A stretch of 64,000 bases of DNA from JAGQSZ01 sp049647585 (GCA_049647585.1 JBARXY010000028.1:165173-229172), one strand, 5' to 3'. Positions 17,131-25,979 are shown, numbered from the stretch's first letter. Made by a program: numbers and translations. The notes: generated by a model from the letters alone, not told the origin.

Positions 17131-17890
17131 GGATGATTGGCTGTCGATGCGTTCCGTCGACGTCCGCTTTGGCGGGGTGCATGCTCTCAGTGGCGTGACC
17201 TTCGACCACCGCCAAGGCGAGGTGCTTGGACTCATCGGACCGAATGGTGCGGGCAAGACCACGTTGTTGAACACGATGACCGGGCTGGTCCAGCCGCACA
17301 CCGGTTCGCTCAAGTTTCAGGGCGAGGAACTGGCCGGCAAGTCACCCCAGCAGATCGTTTCCCTCGGGATCGTTCGAACTTTCCAGAACACCGAACTCTA
17401 CGCCGGCATGGACGTGCGACAGAACGTGATGCTCGGCTGTCACCCCAGGGTTGACTATGGCATTTTCGCCGCGATGGGCTACATCGGAAAGGCCCGGCGG
17501 AGGGAACGCCAATTCCGCATCGAGGTCGACGGCATTCTCGATCAGCTTGGACTTCTGGAGTACGCAGACCTGGATATCGAGGGGCTTCCCTACGGCGTGC
17601 GCAAACGCATCGAGATCGCACGGGCGCTTGCGCTGAGGCCCAAGGTCCTGCTTCTCGACGAACCGGCGGCTGGCGCTACCGACGAGGATCGCGAAGCCCT
17701 CTTGCGGGATATCCGCCATATCGTCTCCGAGGTCGGCGCCTCGGTGATCCTCATCGAACATGACGTCAAAATGGTGATGACGGTGTGCGATCGCATCGCT
17801 GTTCTCAATTGGGGAGAGGTCCTAGCGATCGGAACTCCCGATGAAATCCGGTCCAATCGTGAGGTCGAGGCAGCGTACCTGGGCGTCTGA
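17120..17890 (+). CDS. ABC transporter ATP-binding protein (LivG-like)
   Basis: A 256-residue ATPase. Walker A GPNGAGKTTLLNTMTG, VRTFQNTELYAGMDVRQNVMLG (LivG-type RTFQ segment), a long insert GYIGKARRRERQFR, signature LPYGVRKRIEIARAL (Y-G in place of S-G), Walker B KVLLLDEPAAGA and switch VILIEHDVKMVM. The ATG at 17120 is preceded by AGGGAGGA and lies inside the upstream gene. The LSGGQ-like motif is the degenerate form LPYGVRK, common in LivG proteins. Completes the importer SBP-LivH-LivM-LivF-LivG. Confidence 0.93.
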   Translation: MTHKDDWLSMRSVDVRFGGVHALSGVTFDHRQGEVLGLIGPNGAGKTTLLNTMTGLVQPHTGSLKFQGEELAGKSPQQIVSLGIVRTFQNTELYAGMDVRQNVMLGCHPRVDYGIFAAMGYIGKARRRERQFRIEVDGILDQLGLLEYADLDIEGLPYGVRKRIEIARALALRPKVLLLDEPAAGATDEDREALLRDIRHIVSEVGASVILIEHDVKMVMTVCDRIAVLNWGEVLAIGTPDEIRSNREVEAAYLGV

Positions 17891-17904
17891 TTCGATGGTG
17901 CCCG

Positions 17905-18576
17905 TCAGTCCTTTGTAGTGACGAGTCCGCCCGAAATCAGCGAAATGATCGTTGCGATCAGAGCTTCAGGTGGGACGCCACCGCGCGGGTTGAACCAGCG
18001 GTGGACGGTGTTGCACATCCCGAGCACCGCGTTGATCGCGATGCGGGGCTCCATCGGCGTGAGCGATCCGTCAACTATTCCTTGTTGGTACACGCCGGCG
18101 AGGATGCCGTTGTACTCCCGAGCCAGCGCCTGCATCTTCTGCTTGGCATCGGGCGACAAGGAGGTTCGCTGCACCTCGAACACTGCGTTGGCCTCGATGT
18201 GCTCGAGAAAGGTGCTGAGGTGGTGCTGCGCGAGAGCGACGAAGCGGACAGCGCCCGATTCGTCACGCTGCGAGATCTCGAGGGCGGAGTCGATCGCAGC
18301 GGTCACGATCTGGTCGTAGAGCTCGACGAGGATCTCCTCCTTGTTCTTCGCGTAGTAGTAGACCGCCGGCTTGGTGAAGCCCATCTCGTCCGCGATGTCC
18401 TGAAGGGTCGTTTCGACATAGCCCTTCTCGTAGAACATTCGCTCCGCGACGGCGAGCAACTCGGCCCGGCGCTCCGGGGTTCCCCGACGACTCGGGGATG
18501 TGTCGGTACGACGCGTGCCCTTCCCACCATCGCGTGACCGTGCTCGTCCGGTCGCCGGCCGTACTCGTTCAGACAT
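17905..18576 (-). CDS. TetR-family regulator B of the catabolic island
   Basis: A 223-residue TetR protein with HTH at about 50-85 (ETTLQDIADEMGFTKPAVYYYAKNKEEIL) and a KstR2-like ligand domain (NAVLGMCNTVHRWFNPRGG). It is a paralogue of regulator A (9461-10129). Start: tandem ATG ATG at 18579/18576; GAGGTGG favours the second. The start lies inside the 3' end of the carboxylase alpha gene (8-base overlap), so regulator and carboxylase are co-transcribed from the promoter carrying the perfect palindrome at 20374, suggesting autoregulation through group II operators. It converges with the importer operon, leaving only 14 bases between stops. Confidence 0.9.
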   Translation of the reverse strand: MSERVRPATGRARSRDGGKGTRRTDTSPSRRGTPERRAELLAVAERMFYEKGYVETTLQDIADEMGFTKPAVYYYAKNKEEILVELYDQIVTAAIDSALEISQRDESGAVRFVALAQHHLSTFLEHIEANAVFEVQRTSLSPDAKQKMQALAREYNGILAGVYQQGIVDGSLTPMEPRIAINAVLGMCNTVHRWFNPRGGVPPEALIATIISLISGGLVTTKD

Positions 18577-20335
18577 CATCCACCTCGACGAGCACGTCGC
18601 CACGCCGGAGCGAGTCGCCGGGAGTGTGATGAACCGCCTTCACGACACCGTCACGGTCGCTCGCGACGTGTGTCTCCATTTTCATGGACTCCACGATCGC
18701 GACTGTGTCGCCCCGCGCGACCTCGTCACCTGGCGCGACGGCATGGCTGATCAGGGTGCAGTCCATCGGGGCGACGCAGCCTGCGCCACTCGTCTCTGAG
18801 AAGGTGCTCGTGCGAGTCGTACTTACGTGACCAGCGGTTGACGCTGCGACTAGTTCGTCAGCGATCGTCGGCACCACGACTTCGAACGCTCCGGTGGTCG
18901 TGGCGATGTGAAGCGCCACGGTTTTGGCCAGCGCAGGTCCAGCGTCGTCGAAAGGTGGTGGCGCGTCTTGTCCTGTTGCCGGCGAGACGTCAACGGTATC
19001 GACCGCGCCACTGTCGATGAAGGTGGTCCAGTGCTCGAGTGTGGCAAAGGTCGGATGCTCGAGGACGCGACCGAGGAAGGGTCCCGTGGTGGCCAGGCCG
19101 ACGACGGTGGTCTCACGCAGGGCGCGCCCAAGGCGCCTGCACGCGATCTCACGGTTCGGGCCCACCGCCATCACCTTGGCGAGCAACGAATCGTAATTGG
19201 GTGGCACCACCGCGCCGCTGGAGATACTTGTGTCGCATCGGACCCACGGTCCCATTGGCCAGACGGCCTGCGACACGCGGCCCGCCGCAGGTCGGAAATC
19301 GTCGGAGGCGTCCTCCGCGTTGATGCGAACCTGGATGGCGTGGCCATCGACGCGGACATCGTCCTGTCCGAACAGCAAGGGCTCACCGGCCGCTATTCTC
19401 AGCTGAAGGGCGACGATATCGATGCCTGTGACCATCTCGGTGACGGTGTGCTCGACCTGGAGTCGGGTGTTGACCTCGAGGAAGTAGAACTCGTCGGTGT
19501 TGCGATCGAATAGGAACTCGACGGTACCGACACCGACGTAGCCGACGTCGCGTGCCAGTCGTACAGCGCCATCGAGCATCCCTGCGAGGACGCGATCCGG
19601 AAGGTTGATCGCAGGCGCCTCCTCGATGAGTTTCTGATGACGTCGCTGCACCGTGCAGTCACGGGTGCCCAGATGGACGACGTTGCCGTGTCCGTCGGCG
19701 ACCACTTGGACCTCGACGTGACGGGCGTATTCGACGAACCGCTCCGCGAAGACGTCGTCGCGGCCAAACGCGGAGCCGCTCTCGCGACGTGCTGCCTCGA
19801 TAGCTCCAGCGAGCTCAGCGAGGTCGCGCACGACGCGCATGCCACGCCCGCCACCCCCGAAGGCGGCCTTGATGAGGAGGGGCAGGCCCAGGGCGTCGAC
19901 GAGATCCGGCGGGGAGCTGGAGTCGGAGATTGCTGCTCCGAGGACCACCGGCAGGCCCGCCCGTTCAGCGGCCTGCCGTGCGGAGCGCTTGTCGCCGAGC
20001 TCTCGCATGGCGGCAGGACTGGGCCCTACGAAGATGAGGCCGGCGGCTTTCACGGACTCCGCAAAGGCAGCCTGTTCCGATAGGAATCCGTAGCCGGGAT
20101 GCACGGCCGTGGCGCCATGCGCGATTGCGGCTCGGATAATGGCATCACCGTCAAGGTATGACTGAGCGGCGGGTGCCGGCCCGATGTTCACGGCAAAGTC
20201 AGCCGCCGCGACATGCGGACTGTCGATATCGGCATCGCTGTAGACCGCGATCGTCCGGAGGCCGAGATCTCGGCACGCACGGACGATGCGCAGAGCGATC
20301 TCGCCTCGGTTGGCGACCAGTACCGTCTCAATCAC
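18569..20335 (-). CDS. Biotin-dependent acyl-CoA carboxylase alpha subunit (BC + BCCP)
   Basis: About 588 residues. The biotin carboxylase domain (about 1-440) shows LVANRGEIALRIVRACRDLG, VHPGYGFLSE, the ATP-grasp Gly loop AAFGGGGRGMRVV, HVEVQVVADGHG, RDCTVQRRHQKLIEEAP and EFYFLEVNTRLQVEHTVTE. A C-terminal biotinyl domain carries the biotin-accepting Lys in ESMKMETH. It makes carboxybiotin for the beta subunit encoded divergently. I choose GTG at 20335 (GGGGAG upstream, fold starts at once) over the ATG at 20374, because that ATG is the first base of the palindromic operator. Substrate class (propionyl-, methylcrotonyl-, geranyl- or another acyl-CoA) cannot be decided. Confidence 0.93.
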   Translation of the reverse strand: MIETVLVANRGEIALRIVRACRDLGLRTIAVYSDADIDSPHVAAADFAVNIGPAPAAQSYLDGDAIIRAAIAHGATAVHPGYGFLSEQAAFAESVKAAGLIFVGPSPAAMRELGDKRSARQAAERAGLPVVLGAAISDSSSPPDLVDALGLPLLIKAAFGGGGRGMRVVRDLAELAGAIEAARRESGSAFGRDDVFAERFVEYARHVEVQVVADGHGNVVHLGTRDCTVQRRHQKLIEEAPAINLPDRVLAGMLDGAVRLARDVGYVGVGTVEFLFDRNTDEFYFLEVNTRLQVEHTVTEMVTGIDIVALQLRIAAGEPLLFGQDDVRVDGHAIQVRINAEDASDDFRPAAGRVSQAVWPMGPWVRCDTSISSGAVVPPNYDSLLAKVMAVGPNREIACRRLGRALRETTVVGLATTGPFLGRVLEHPTFATLEHWTTFIDSGAVDTVDVSPATGQDAPPPFDDAGPALAKTVALHIATTTGAFEVVVPTIADELVAASTAGHVSTTRTSTFSETSGAGCVAPMDCTLISHAVAPGDEVARGDTVAIVESMKMETHVASDRDGVVKAVHHTPGDSLRRGDVLVEVDDV

Positions 20336-20373
20336 TGGGCTCCCCTGTCGGTCTTGCACTGTGTTCGAATTCA

Positions 20374-20391
20374 ACTTACTATATAGTAAGT
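20374..20391. promoter_or_regulatory. Group II operator, copy 2: perfect 18-bp palindrome
   Basis: ACTTACTATATAGTAAGT is a perfect palindrome between the divergent carboxylase alpha (start 20335) and beta (start 20416) genes. It matches the other group II sites at 12918 and 25964. Its central position lets one bound TetR dimer control both directions. Confidence 0.8.
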
Positions 20392-20415
20392 CAAGACATT
20401 CGCCAAGGAGGCCTC

Positions 20416-22011
20416 ATGCAGGCAGTTACGGGTACGGCGCCCAAGGCCGTCGAGCACGGCGACGGCGCCGAATATCCGGCATCGCCCCTCGAAGAACTCC
20501 GCCGACGGCGCGAGGCGGCCCTGCAGATGGGGGGCCCCGAAGGCGTGGCGAAGCACCATGCATCGGGACGGCTGACCGTCCGCGAGCGCATCGACCGCCT
20601 GATCGACGAGGGATCGTTGTTCGAGGTTGGCCTGCTGGCCGAGCCCGAACTCCGTCGGGACAAGCCCATTCCCGGGGACGCAGTTGTCACGGGGTACGCG
20701 AAGCTCCACGGTCGTGACATCGCGCTCATCGGCATCGACTCCAGTGTCATGGCCGGTACGACAGCCCCGATCAGCATGCGGAAGCAGGGCCGACTCATCG
20801 CAGCGGCGCAACGGGTTGGCTTGCCGATCGTGCTGCTGTGCGACGCAGACGGTGGCCGCATACCGGATGTGATGGGCTGGCGCTTCTCGGGGCTGCCGCT
20901 CGACTTCAAGACCTTTCTCGAGCCGCAGGACGGATCGCCTCACGTCCCGAGGGCGGCTGCGCTCCTGGGACCGAGCTACGGCGACTCGGCGCTCCACGCT
21001 TCGACCGCTCACTTCGCTGTCATGGTCGAGTTCGGTTCCGTGGCACTGTCCGGGCCGTCAGTGGTGGGCAAGGCCATCGGCGAGGACGTCAGCGACGACG
21101 CTCTCGGCGGGCCAGCGATGGCCCAGGCAGCGGGCAACGTCCACATGGTGGTCGAGGCCGAGGATGACGCACTGGCCGCTGTCGCCGGGTTCCTCTCCTA
21201 TCTTCCACCGAGCGAGGCGCACGCCGCTCCGGTCGCACCAGCGAGGGCACCGGAGATCGATCCCGCCACCCTTGGCGACATTGTCCCGGACGATCCGCGG
21301 CGTGGCTACGACATGCGGCAGGTCATCGCTGGCATCGTCGATGGCGGCTCAATGTTTCCCTGGGGCGAGGGATGGGGACCGAGCCTGTTGACCTTCCTCG
21401 CTCGAATCGACGGGCGTTCGGTCGGGGTGATCGCCAACCAGCCGATCGTCGGCGCCGGCGCCCTCGACCCTCCGGCGCTGCGCAAGGAGCGAATGTTCGT
21501 AGACATCTGCGACACGTTCAACCTGCCGCTCGTATTCCTCCAAGATGTACCCGGGCTGCTCGTGGGGACCGACGCTGAGCGGGGCGGCATCCTGCATGCC
21601 TACGAAAACCTCGTCACCCGGATTGCTAAGTCCACAGTGCCGAAGATCGCGATCGTTATCCGCAAGGCCTACGGCGGGGGGCACTTCGCCATGGGCGGCC
21701 GCCCGACCGCACCGGACTTCCTCGCTGCCTGGCCGACGGCAGACATGAGCTTCATGGCGGCCGACACGGGCGTGGTTACGATCAACCGACGGCGGTTGGA
21801 GCGAGCGATGGCAGAGGGCGGGCAGGAGGCCTACGACGAATGCCTTATCTCGCTGGAACAGGAGTGGGCCAACGAGTCGACACCCTGGGAGTCGGCCGCC
21901 CACTTCCATCTCGACGACATCATCGAGCCCGGAACCACCCGCGATTTCGTGGCTCGCGGGATCGAGATCGGCTGGGGCAGCCGCAACTACGTCGCTCGGA
22001 GGAACCAGTGA
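20416..22011 (+). CDS. Acyl-CoA carboxylase carboxyltransferase (beta) subunit
   Basis: A 531-residue carboxyltransferase with two crotonase-like halves. The N-half has ASGRLTVRERIDRLIDEGSLFEVG and LPIVLLCDADGGRIPDVMG. The C-half has YDMRQVIAGIVDGGSMF, RSVGVIANQPIVGAGALDPPALRKERMFVDICDTFNLPLVFLQDVPGLLVGTDAE and IRKAYGGGHFAMGG. It transfers CO2 from carboxybiotin to an acyl-CoA. The first-half segment GPSVVGKAIGEDVSDDALGG differs from common PccB/MccB sequence. Strong site AAGGAGG before ATG 20416. It starts an eight-gene run ending at 25979 with GTGA/ATGA overlaps, pointing to a dedicated pathway carboxylase rather than the housekeeping enzyme. Confidence 0.92.
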   Translation: MQAVTGTAPKAVEHGDGAEYPASPLEELRRRREAALQMGGPEGVAKHHASGRLTVRERIDRLIDEGSLFEVGLLAEPELRRDKPIPGDAVVTGYAKLHGRDIALIGIDSSVMAGTTAPISMRKQGRLIAAAQRVGLPIVLLCDADGGRIPDVMGWRFSGLPLDFKTFLEPQDGSPHVPRAAALLGPSYGDSALHASTAHFAVMVEFGSVALSGPSVVGKAIGEDVSDDALGGPAMAQAAGNVHMVVEAEDDALAAVAGFLSYLPPSEAHAAPVAPARAPEIDPATLGDIVPDDPRRGYDMRQVIAGIVDGGSMFPWGEGWGPSLLTFLARIDGRSVGVIANQPIVGAGALDPPALRKERMFVDICDTFNLPLVFLQDVPGLLVGTDAERGGILHAYENLVTRIAKSTVPKIAIVIRKAYGGGHFAMGGRPTAPDFLAAWPTADMSFMAADTGVVTINRRRLERAMAEGGQEAYDECLISLEQEWANESTPWESAAHFHLDDIIEPGTTRDFVARGIEIGWGSRNYVARRNQ

Positions 22012-22814
22012 GCGCGCCGCCGACCGCACCGTCGAGCAACGAGGCTCACTCCGGCGACCTTACCGTCGAGCAGCGGGGCGTCGTCGCGGTGGTGACGATG
22101 TTGGCGGACAGTCGGCTCAACGCCATGAGGCGGTCCTTCTGGGGATCGCTTCGGGACGTCCTGGCGCAACTCGAGTCTGATGACTCGGTCCGGTCGATCG
22201 TCATCACGGGCGATGGGGAGCGAGCATTCTCCGCCGGCGGGGACATCCACGGCTACGTCAATCTCACATCGGCCCCGGACCGGCGTGACTTCATCGTCGA
22301 CTGCATGCGGACCTTCGAAGCAGTGGAGACATGTGGAAAGCCGGTCATCGCAGCGGTCAATGGTGTCGCAGTCGGTGGTGGTAGTGAACTGGCGCTCGCT
22401 TGTGACGTGGTGATCGCATCCGACCACGCGAGCTTCGCTGTGCCGGAATCGGGCCTTGGGCTGGTACCCGGGTTCGGAATGCTGCGCCTCATGGACCACC
22501 TCAGCCCCGGCTGGGCCAAGTACCTAGTCTTCACTGGCGAGAGCCTCGGTGTCGAGGACGCTGCGCGCCTGGGACTGGTTCAGCGGGTGGTTCCGTCCGG
22601 CCAGCTTCTCGACGAAGCAGTCGGTCTGGGCGAACGCATGGCTCGGTCCGCGCCGATGGCGCTTCGAGCCGGGAAGGCCCTGCTCAACAGCGCCCTGAAC
22701 ACTCGGTATCACAGCTCTGTAGACGCCGTTGTCATGCTCCAGTCCACCGAGGACGCGGCCGAGGGCATCGCTGCGTTCCAGGAACGCCGAGCACCTGAGT
22801 TCCATGGCCGCTGA
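22008..22814 (+). CDS. Enoyl-CoA hydratase/isomerase family protein
   Basis: A 268-residue crotonase. The CoA/oxyanion segments are AFSAGGDIHGY and NGVAVGGGSELALACDVVIAS; the acidic residues of GGGSE and VPESGLGLVPG match the two catalytic Glu positions of hydratases. GTG start at 22008 overlaps the carboxyltransferase stop. Following a carboxylase directly, it most simply hydrates the carboxylated enoyl-CoA, as in methylcrotonyl- or geranyl-CoA pathways; isomerase, dehalogenase or C-C lyase activity is equally within the family. Its stop overlaps the start of the next gene by 11 bases. Confidence 0.9.
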   Translation: MSAPPTAPSSNEAHSGDLTVEQRGVVAVVTMLADSRLNAMRRSFWGSLRDVLAQLESDDSVRSIVITGDGERAFSAGGDIHGYVNLTSAPDRRDFIVDCMRTFEAVETCGKPVIAAVNGVAVGGGSELALACDVVIASDHASFAVPESGLGLVPGFGMLRLMDHLSPGWAKYLVFTGESLGVEDAARLGLVQRVVPSGQLLDEAVGLGERMARSAPMALRAGKALLNSALNTRYHSSVDAVVMLQSTEDAAEGIAAFQERRAPEFHGR

Positions 22815-23859
22815 GCTCCCGCACCTTCGCCCGGGTCACCGCCTGCTCGCCTGTTCACTTCCGGTCCAGGACGAACTCCCCGTACCGGCGCTGCTTGATC
22901 TGGCGATCCAGGCAGAGGACCTCGGTTACGACTGGCTCTTCCTCGGTGAGATCGCCGGTCCCGAGGCCTTCTCGCTGCTCGGCGCGATTGCCGCATCAAC
23001 CGACAGCATTGGCCTTGCCACCTCGATCGTGTCTATCTACGGTCGCTCGCCGGCCCTGCTCGCAATGGGGTACGCCACGCTGGACGCACTCGCTCCAGGG
23101 CGGATCCTCGCGGGAGTGGGAGCCGGTAGCCGGCTGATAGCCGAGGACTGGCACGACCGGCCGTTCGAACAGCCAGCGAAGCGCATGGCTGAGGTAGTCA
23201 CTTCGATCCGCACGCTACTCACGGGACAGCGGGTGCGCGAGATCGGGGAACTGGCACCCGTCAGTCGATTCCGGTTGATGCCGGCCACCTCGCATGAGGT
23301 GCCAATCCTCGTCGCTGCCATCCAACCGCGGATGTTGAAGGTCGCGGGCGCGGTCGCTGACTTCGTCTACCTCGCCTTCTGCCCCGAGGACGAGATCGGT
23401 GAACGCATCAGCCTCGTCCGTCAGGGTGCGGAAGAGGCTGGCCGGGACCCGAAGGAGGTCACCATCGGACTGACGCTGAACGTCTACGCCGGGGATGAAC
23501 TCGAAGCCGCCGAACGACGGATGCGAAAGTTCGTCCTGCACTACGCGTCGCTCCCAACCCATCAGGAGGGGTTCGCCGCACATCGGGCCCAGCTCACCAA
23601 AGCGCTCGCGCTACTGGAGGATGGCGACCGTGACGGTGCAGCTGCCGCTCTGCCATGGGAAGTGGTTGATCGCGTCGCGGCGATCGGTACCCCGGCCGAG
23701 GTCGCCAGTCGCGTCAGCCGATATTGGGACGCAGGCATCGACGTGATGGCGCTACACGTCCTCGGCGCCGGAGACGGCGATGTCTCAGGCCCACGCCAAA
23801 CGGCAGAGGCCGTGATCCGGGAGCTGCGGCCCGACTCCGAAAGCAGGGATGCGAGATGA
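22804..23859 (+). CDS. Luciferase-like (LLM class) flavin/F420-dependent oxidoreductase 1
   Basis: A 351-residue TIM-barrel oxidoreductase: LAIQAEDLGYDWLFLGEIAGPEAFSLLGAIAASTDSIGLATSIVSIYGRSPALLAMGYATLDALAPGRILAGVGAGS is a typical bacterial-luciferase-family run, followed by VPILVAAIQPRMLKVAGAVADFVYLAFCPEDEI. Family members bind F420 or FMN and perform hydride transfer or monooxygenation. Which cofactor applies here is not visible. ATG 22804 overlaps the hydratase end. It is one of five LLM genes in the island, an unusually high number for one pathway. Confidence 0.88.
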   Translation: MAAELPHLRPGHRLLACSLPVQDELPVPALLDLAIQAEDLGYDWLFLGEIAGPEAFSLLGAIAASTDSIGLATSIVSIYGRSPALLAMGYATLDALAPGRILAGVGAGSRLIAEDWHDRPFEQPAKRMAEVVTSIRTLLTGQRVREIGELAPVSRFRLMPATSHEVPILVAAIQPRMLKVAGAVADFVYLAFCPEDEIGERISLVRQGAEEAGRDPKEVTIGLTLNVYAGDELEAAERRMRKFVLHYASLPTHQEGFAAHRAQLTKALALLEDGDRDGAAAALPWEVVDRVAAIGTPAEVASRVSRYWDAGIDVMALHVLGAGDGDVSGPRQTAEAVIRELRPDSESRDAR

Positions 23860-24680
23860 CCGAAGCGACTCCGGTCCCCAGGACCGATGGAAAGGCAGAG
23901 CCGTTTGTCGCGCTAATGCGGCGGTACTGCATCGACTACACGTGTAGCCACGACCTCTCGGTCTGCGACGAGATCATGGTGCCCGGTTACACGCTGCACA
24001 TGGGTGAGCATCACCTGGCCGGCCGGGATGAGGCGTACAAGCCCGCCGTGCTCGCGCAGCTGAGGCAGTTCCCCTTCCTTGGCCTGGTGGTCCACGACAT
24101 CGTGACGAACGGAGATCGTCTCGCTCTGAGATTCAGCGAGCACGGCGCCTCGGTCAAGCACGCGGGTCGCATGGCGAGTTGGAGCGGGATCGGTGTCTAC
24201 TGTTGGGACGGCTCGCGGCTCACTGAGAACTACGTCGAGCAGGATTATCTCTCCAGACGCAACCAACTGGATTCTGGTGATCCGCTCGACCTGGTGCCGC
24301 CGGCACTTGATCCGTGGGTCACCACGGCCCAGCCCGAGGATGCTGCAACCGAAGCGGTGGTGCGGGCATGGCTCGAACTCGCCTCGTTCGACGCAGCCGA
24401 CATGCGGGTCGACGACAGCTGGCGGACCGGGTCGCCGCAGCCCCGTTTCGATGACATGACGGTTAGGGTCGACGACATCTTCACCGCTGGCAGCCGCGCC
24501 GCCTTCCACGCAACCCTGACGGGAACCTACGTGGGGGGCCTAGCCGGTCTCGAAGAGCACATCGGTAGATCTGTCGAGCACTACGTGGTCGGAATCGTAA
24601 CCGTCGGTGATCACGGACTGGGCGGAGACATCGTCACCGACCGTCTCGGTCTAGTCCGGCGACTCGCCAGATCCGCCTGA
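23856..24680 (+). CDS. Two-domain SnoaL/NTF2-fold protein
   Basis: A 274-residue protein. Its first half (about 15-130) has the SnoaL-like pattern with RYCIDYTCSHDLSVCDEIMVPGYTLHMGEHHLAGRDEAYKPAVLAQL and an ENYVEQDYLSRRNQL end. The second half (about 150-274) appears to repeat the fold (VVRAWLELAS, RVDDIFTAGSRAAFHATLTGTYVGGL). Duplicated NTF2 domains occur in actinobacterial catabolic clusters, but their role is not established. The ATG overlaps the LLM stop (ATGA at 23856-23859). No reliable catalytic residues can be named. Confidence 0.7.
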   Translation: MTEATPVPRTDGKAEPFVALMRRYCIDYTCSHDLSVCDEIMVPGYTLHMGEHHLAGRDEAYKPAVLAQLRQFPFLGLVVHDIVTNGDRLALRFSEHGASVKHAGRMASWSGIGVYCWDGSRLTENYVEQDYLSRRNQLDSGDPLDLVPPALDPWVTTAQPEDAATEAVVRAWLELASFDAADMRVDDSWRTGSPQPRFDDMTVRVDDIFTAGSRAAFHATLTGTYVGGLAGLEEHIGRSVEHYVVGIVTVGDHGLGGDIVTDRLGLVRRLARSA

Positions 24681-24696
24681 TGGAGCGGAGGCGACG

Positions 24697-25113
24697 ATGG
24701 GGAATGCAAGAATGAATATTGAAGACTGCCTTGCGATCGAGTCAGTGCTGGCGTGGTACGGCCACCTAGTCGACTCCCAGGCCTGGGAGCGATTCCATGA
24801 GGTCTTCACCGAGGACGCCGTCTTCGACGCGACGAGCCTGAAGCTCCCACTCATGGCCACGCTGAGCGGCATCCGGGACGGTTTTGCCGGCATGGCGCAC
24901 CCCGTCGCGCATCTCACGACCAACGTCGTGTTTGGCGACGATTCCGGCTATTCCGAAGGTCCGGTCAAAGTGTCGAGCAAGTTCCTGTGCCCGCTGCGAG
25001 GTGGCAAAGTCCTTACCGGCGAGTACCACGACACGTTGGTGAAGACTGGCAACGGATGGCGGATCGCGAAGCGCCGCGTCGAAGTCCTCCGTCCCCGGGA
25101 GAACTCGCTGTGA
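24697..25113 (+). CDS. SnoaL-like (NTF2-fold) protein
   Basis: A 138-residue NTF2-fold protein: IEDCLAIESVLAWYGHLVDSQAWERFHEVFTEDAVFDATS, HPVAHLTTNVVFGDDS, GEYHDTLVKTGNGWRIAKRRVEVLRP. The AHL-TN histidine segment is shared with the 11693-12106 protein and with hydroxysteroid/limonene-like SnoaL groups, suggesting ligand or catalytic use. The start at 24697 follows a GGAGG-containing site; an ATG 15 bases inside is an alternative. It overlaps the following isomerase gene (GTGA). Confidence 0.78.
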   Translation: MGNARMNIEDCLAIESVLAWYGHLVDSQAWERFHEVFTEDAVFDATSLKLPLMATLSGIRDGFAGMAHPVAHLTTNVVFGDDSGYSEGPVKVSSKFLCPLRGGKVLTGEYHDTLVKTGNGWRIAKRRVEVLRPRENSL

Positions 25114-25979
25114 CGTCGGGTGGCGAGCCACGTCGGGACCTCGTTCTAGCGTCCCAGACACTGGCTCGGTCCGCCACGTTCGCCGAACGGATCGACGCCG
25201 CTGCCTTGGCCGGGTTCGCCGGAGTCGGGGTCTCCCCCCGTCACCGTCGTGAAGCACATGCTGGAGGATCGACCGACGCCGACCTACGCCGATTGCTCGA
25301 GCGAAGCGGCGTAGCAGTAGTAGAGCTTGAGGTCCTACGGGACTGGGCACTTAGAGGCGACGAGGGCGAGCGGGCCCGGCAGGCTGAGGAGGCCGTGTAC
25401 GAGTTGGCGAACGCGCTCGGTGGTGAATACGTCATCGCAGTCGGGGAGATCGGCGACGACCTCGAACTGGTCGGCCGCAGGTTTGCGGCGGTATGCGATC
25501 GGGCAGAAGTGCACGGACTGCGCGTCGCCATCGAGTTTGTGCCGTTTACAACTATCCCGGACGCGTCGGTCGCTTGGGAGATCGTCCGCCGTGCGGACCG
25601 TGAGAACGCAGGAGTGCTCGTGGACTCCTGGCACTATTACCGAGGGACGGCCGACCCGGCGCAGATCCGCTCCATACCGGCAGACCGCATATTCGCGGTG
25701 CAGATCGATGACGCCGACCAAGAGGTCCGGGGTTCGCTCCTCGACGACACGCTGCACCACCGGAAGCTGCCGGGCCAGGGCTCTTTCGACTTGGACGGAT
25801 TCGTACGCCTCCTTGACGACCACGGGGTGAACCGTTCGTGGTCGGTGGAGGTGATCTCGGACGAGATGCACGCGCTCGCACCAGTCGAGGCGGCTCGACG
25901 AGCAGCTGCCTCGACGCTCGAAGTGCTCGGATCTGCACGAGGGGCCCGTGACCCCGAGCTCCCATTTACTAACTGTTAA
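25110..25979 (+). CDS. Sugar-phosphate isomerase/epimerase-like TIM-barrel protein
   Basis: A 289-residue AP-endonuclease-2/xylose-isomerase-like barrel: RIDAAALAGFAGVGVSPRH, VELEVLRDWALRGDEGERARQAEEAVYELANALGGEYVIAVGEIGD, VHGLRVAIEFVPF with metal-ligand Glu, ENAGVLVDSWHYYRG with Asp and His, PADRIFAVQIDDA and WSVEVISDEM with the last Glu. The complete E/D/H/E metal set indicates an active metal-dependent enzyme. GTG start at 25110 overlaps the previous stop. The family includes IolE/IolI, hydroxypyruvate isomerase and 4-hydroxyphenylpyruvate- or dehydroshikimate-type enzymes; the substrate here is unknown. The stop codon lies inside the group II operator at 25964. Confidence 0.82.
   Translation: MTSGGEPRRDLVLASQTLARSATFAERIDAAALAGFAGVGVSPRHRREAHAGGSTDADLRRLLERSGVAVVELEVLRDWALRGDEGERARQAEEAVYELANALGGEYVIAVGEIGDDLELVGRRFAAVCDRAEVHGLRVAIEFVPFTTIPDASVAWEIVRRADRENAGVLVDSWHYYRGTADPAQIRSIPADRIFAVQIDDADQEVRGSLLDDTLHHRKLPGQGSFDLDGFVRLLDDHGVNRSWSVEVISDEMHALAPVEAARRAAASTLEVLGSARGARDPELPFTNC

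Noticed and set aside
18569..25979. Assignment as a geranyl-CoA (Atu) or leucine degradation cluster
   Set aside because: Carboxylase plus hydratase fits, but no HMG-CoA-lyase-like gene, isohexenyl-specific features or characteristic gene order was seen, so naming the substrate would be a guess.
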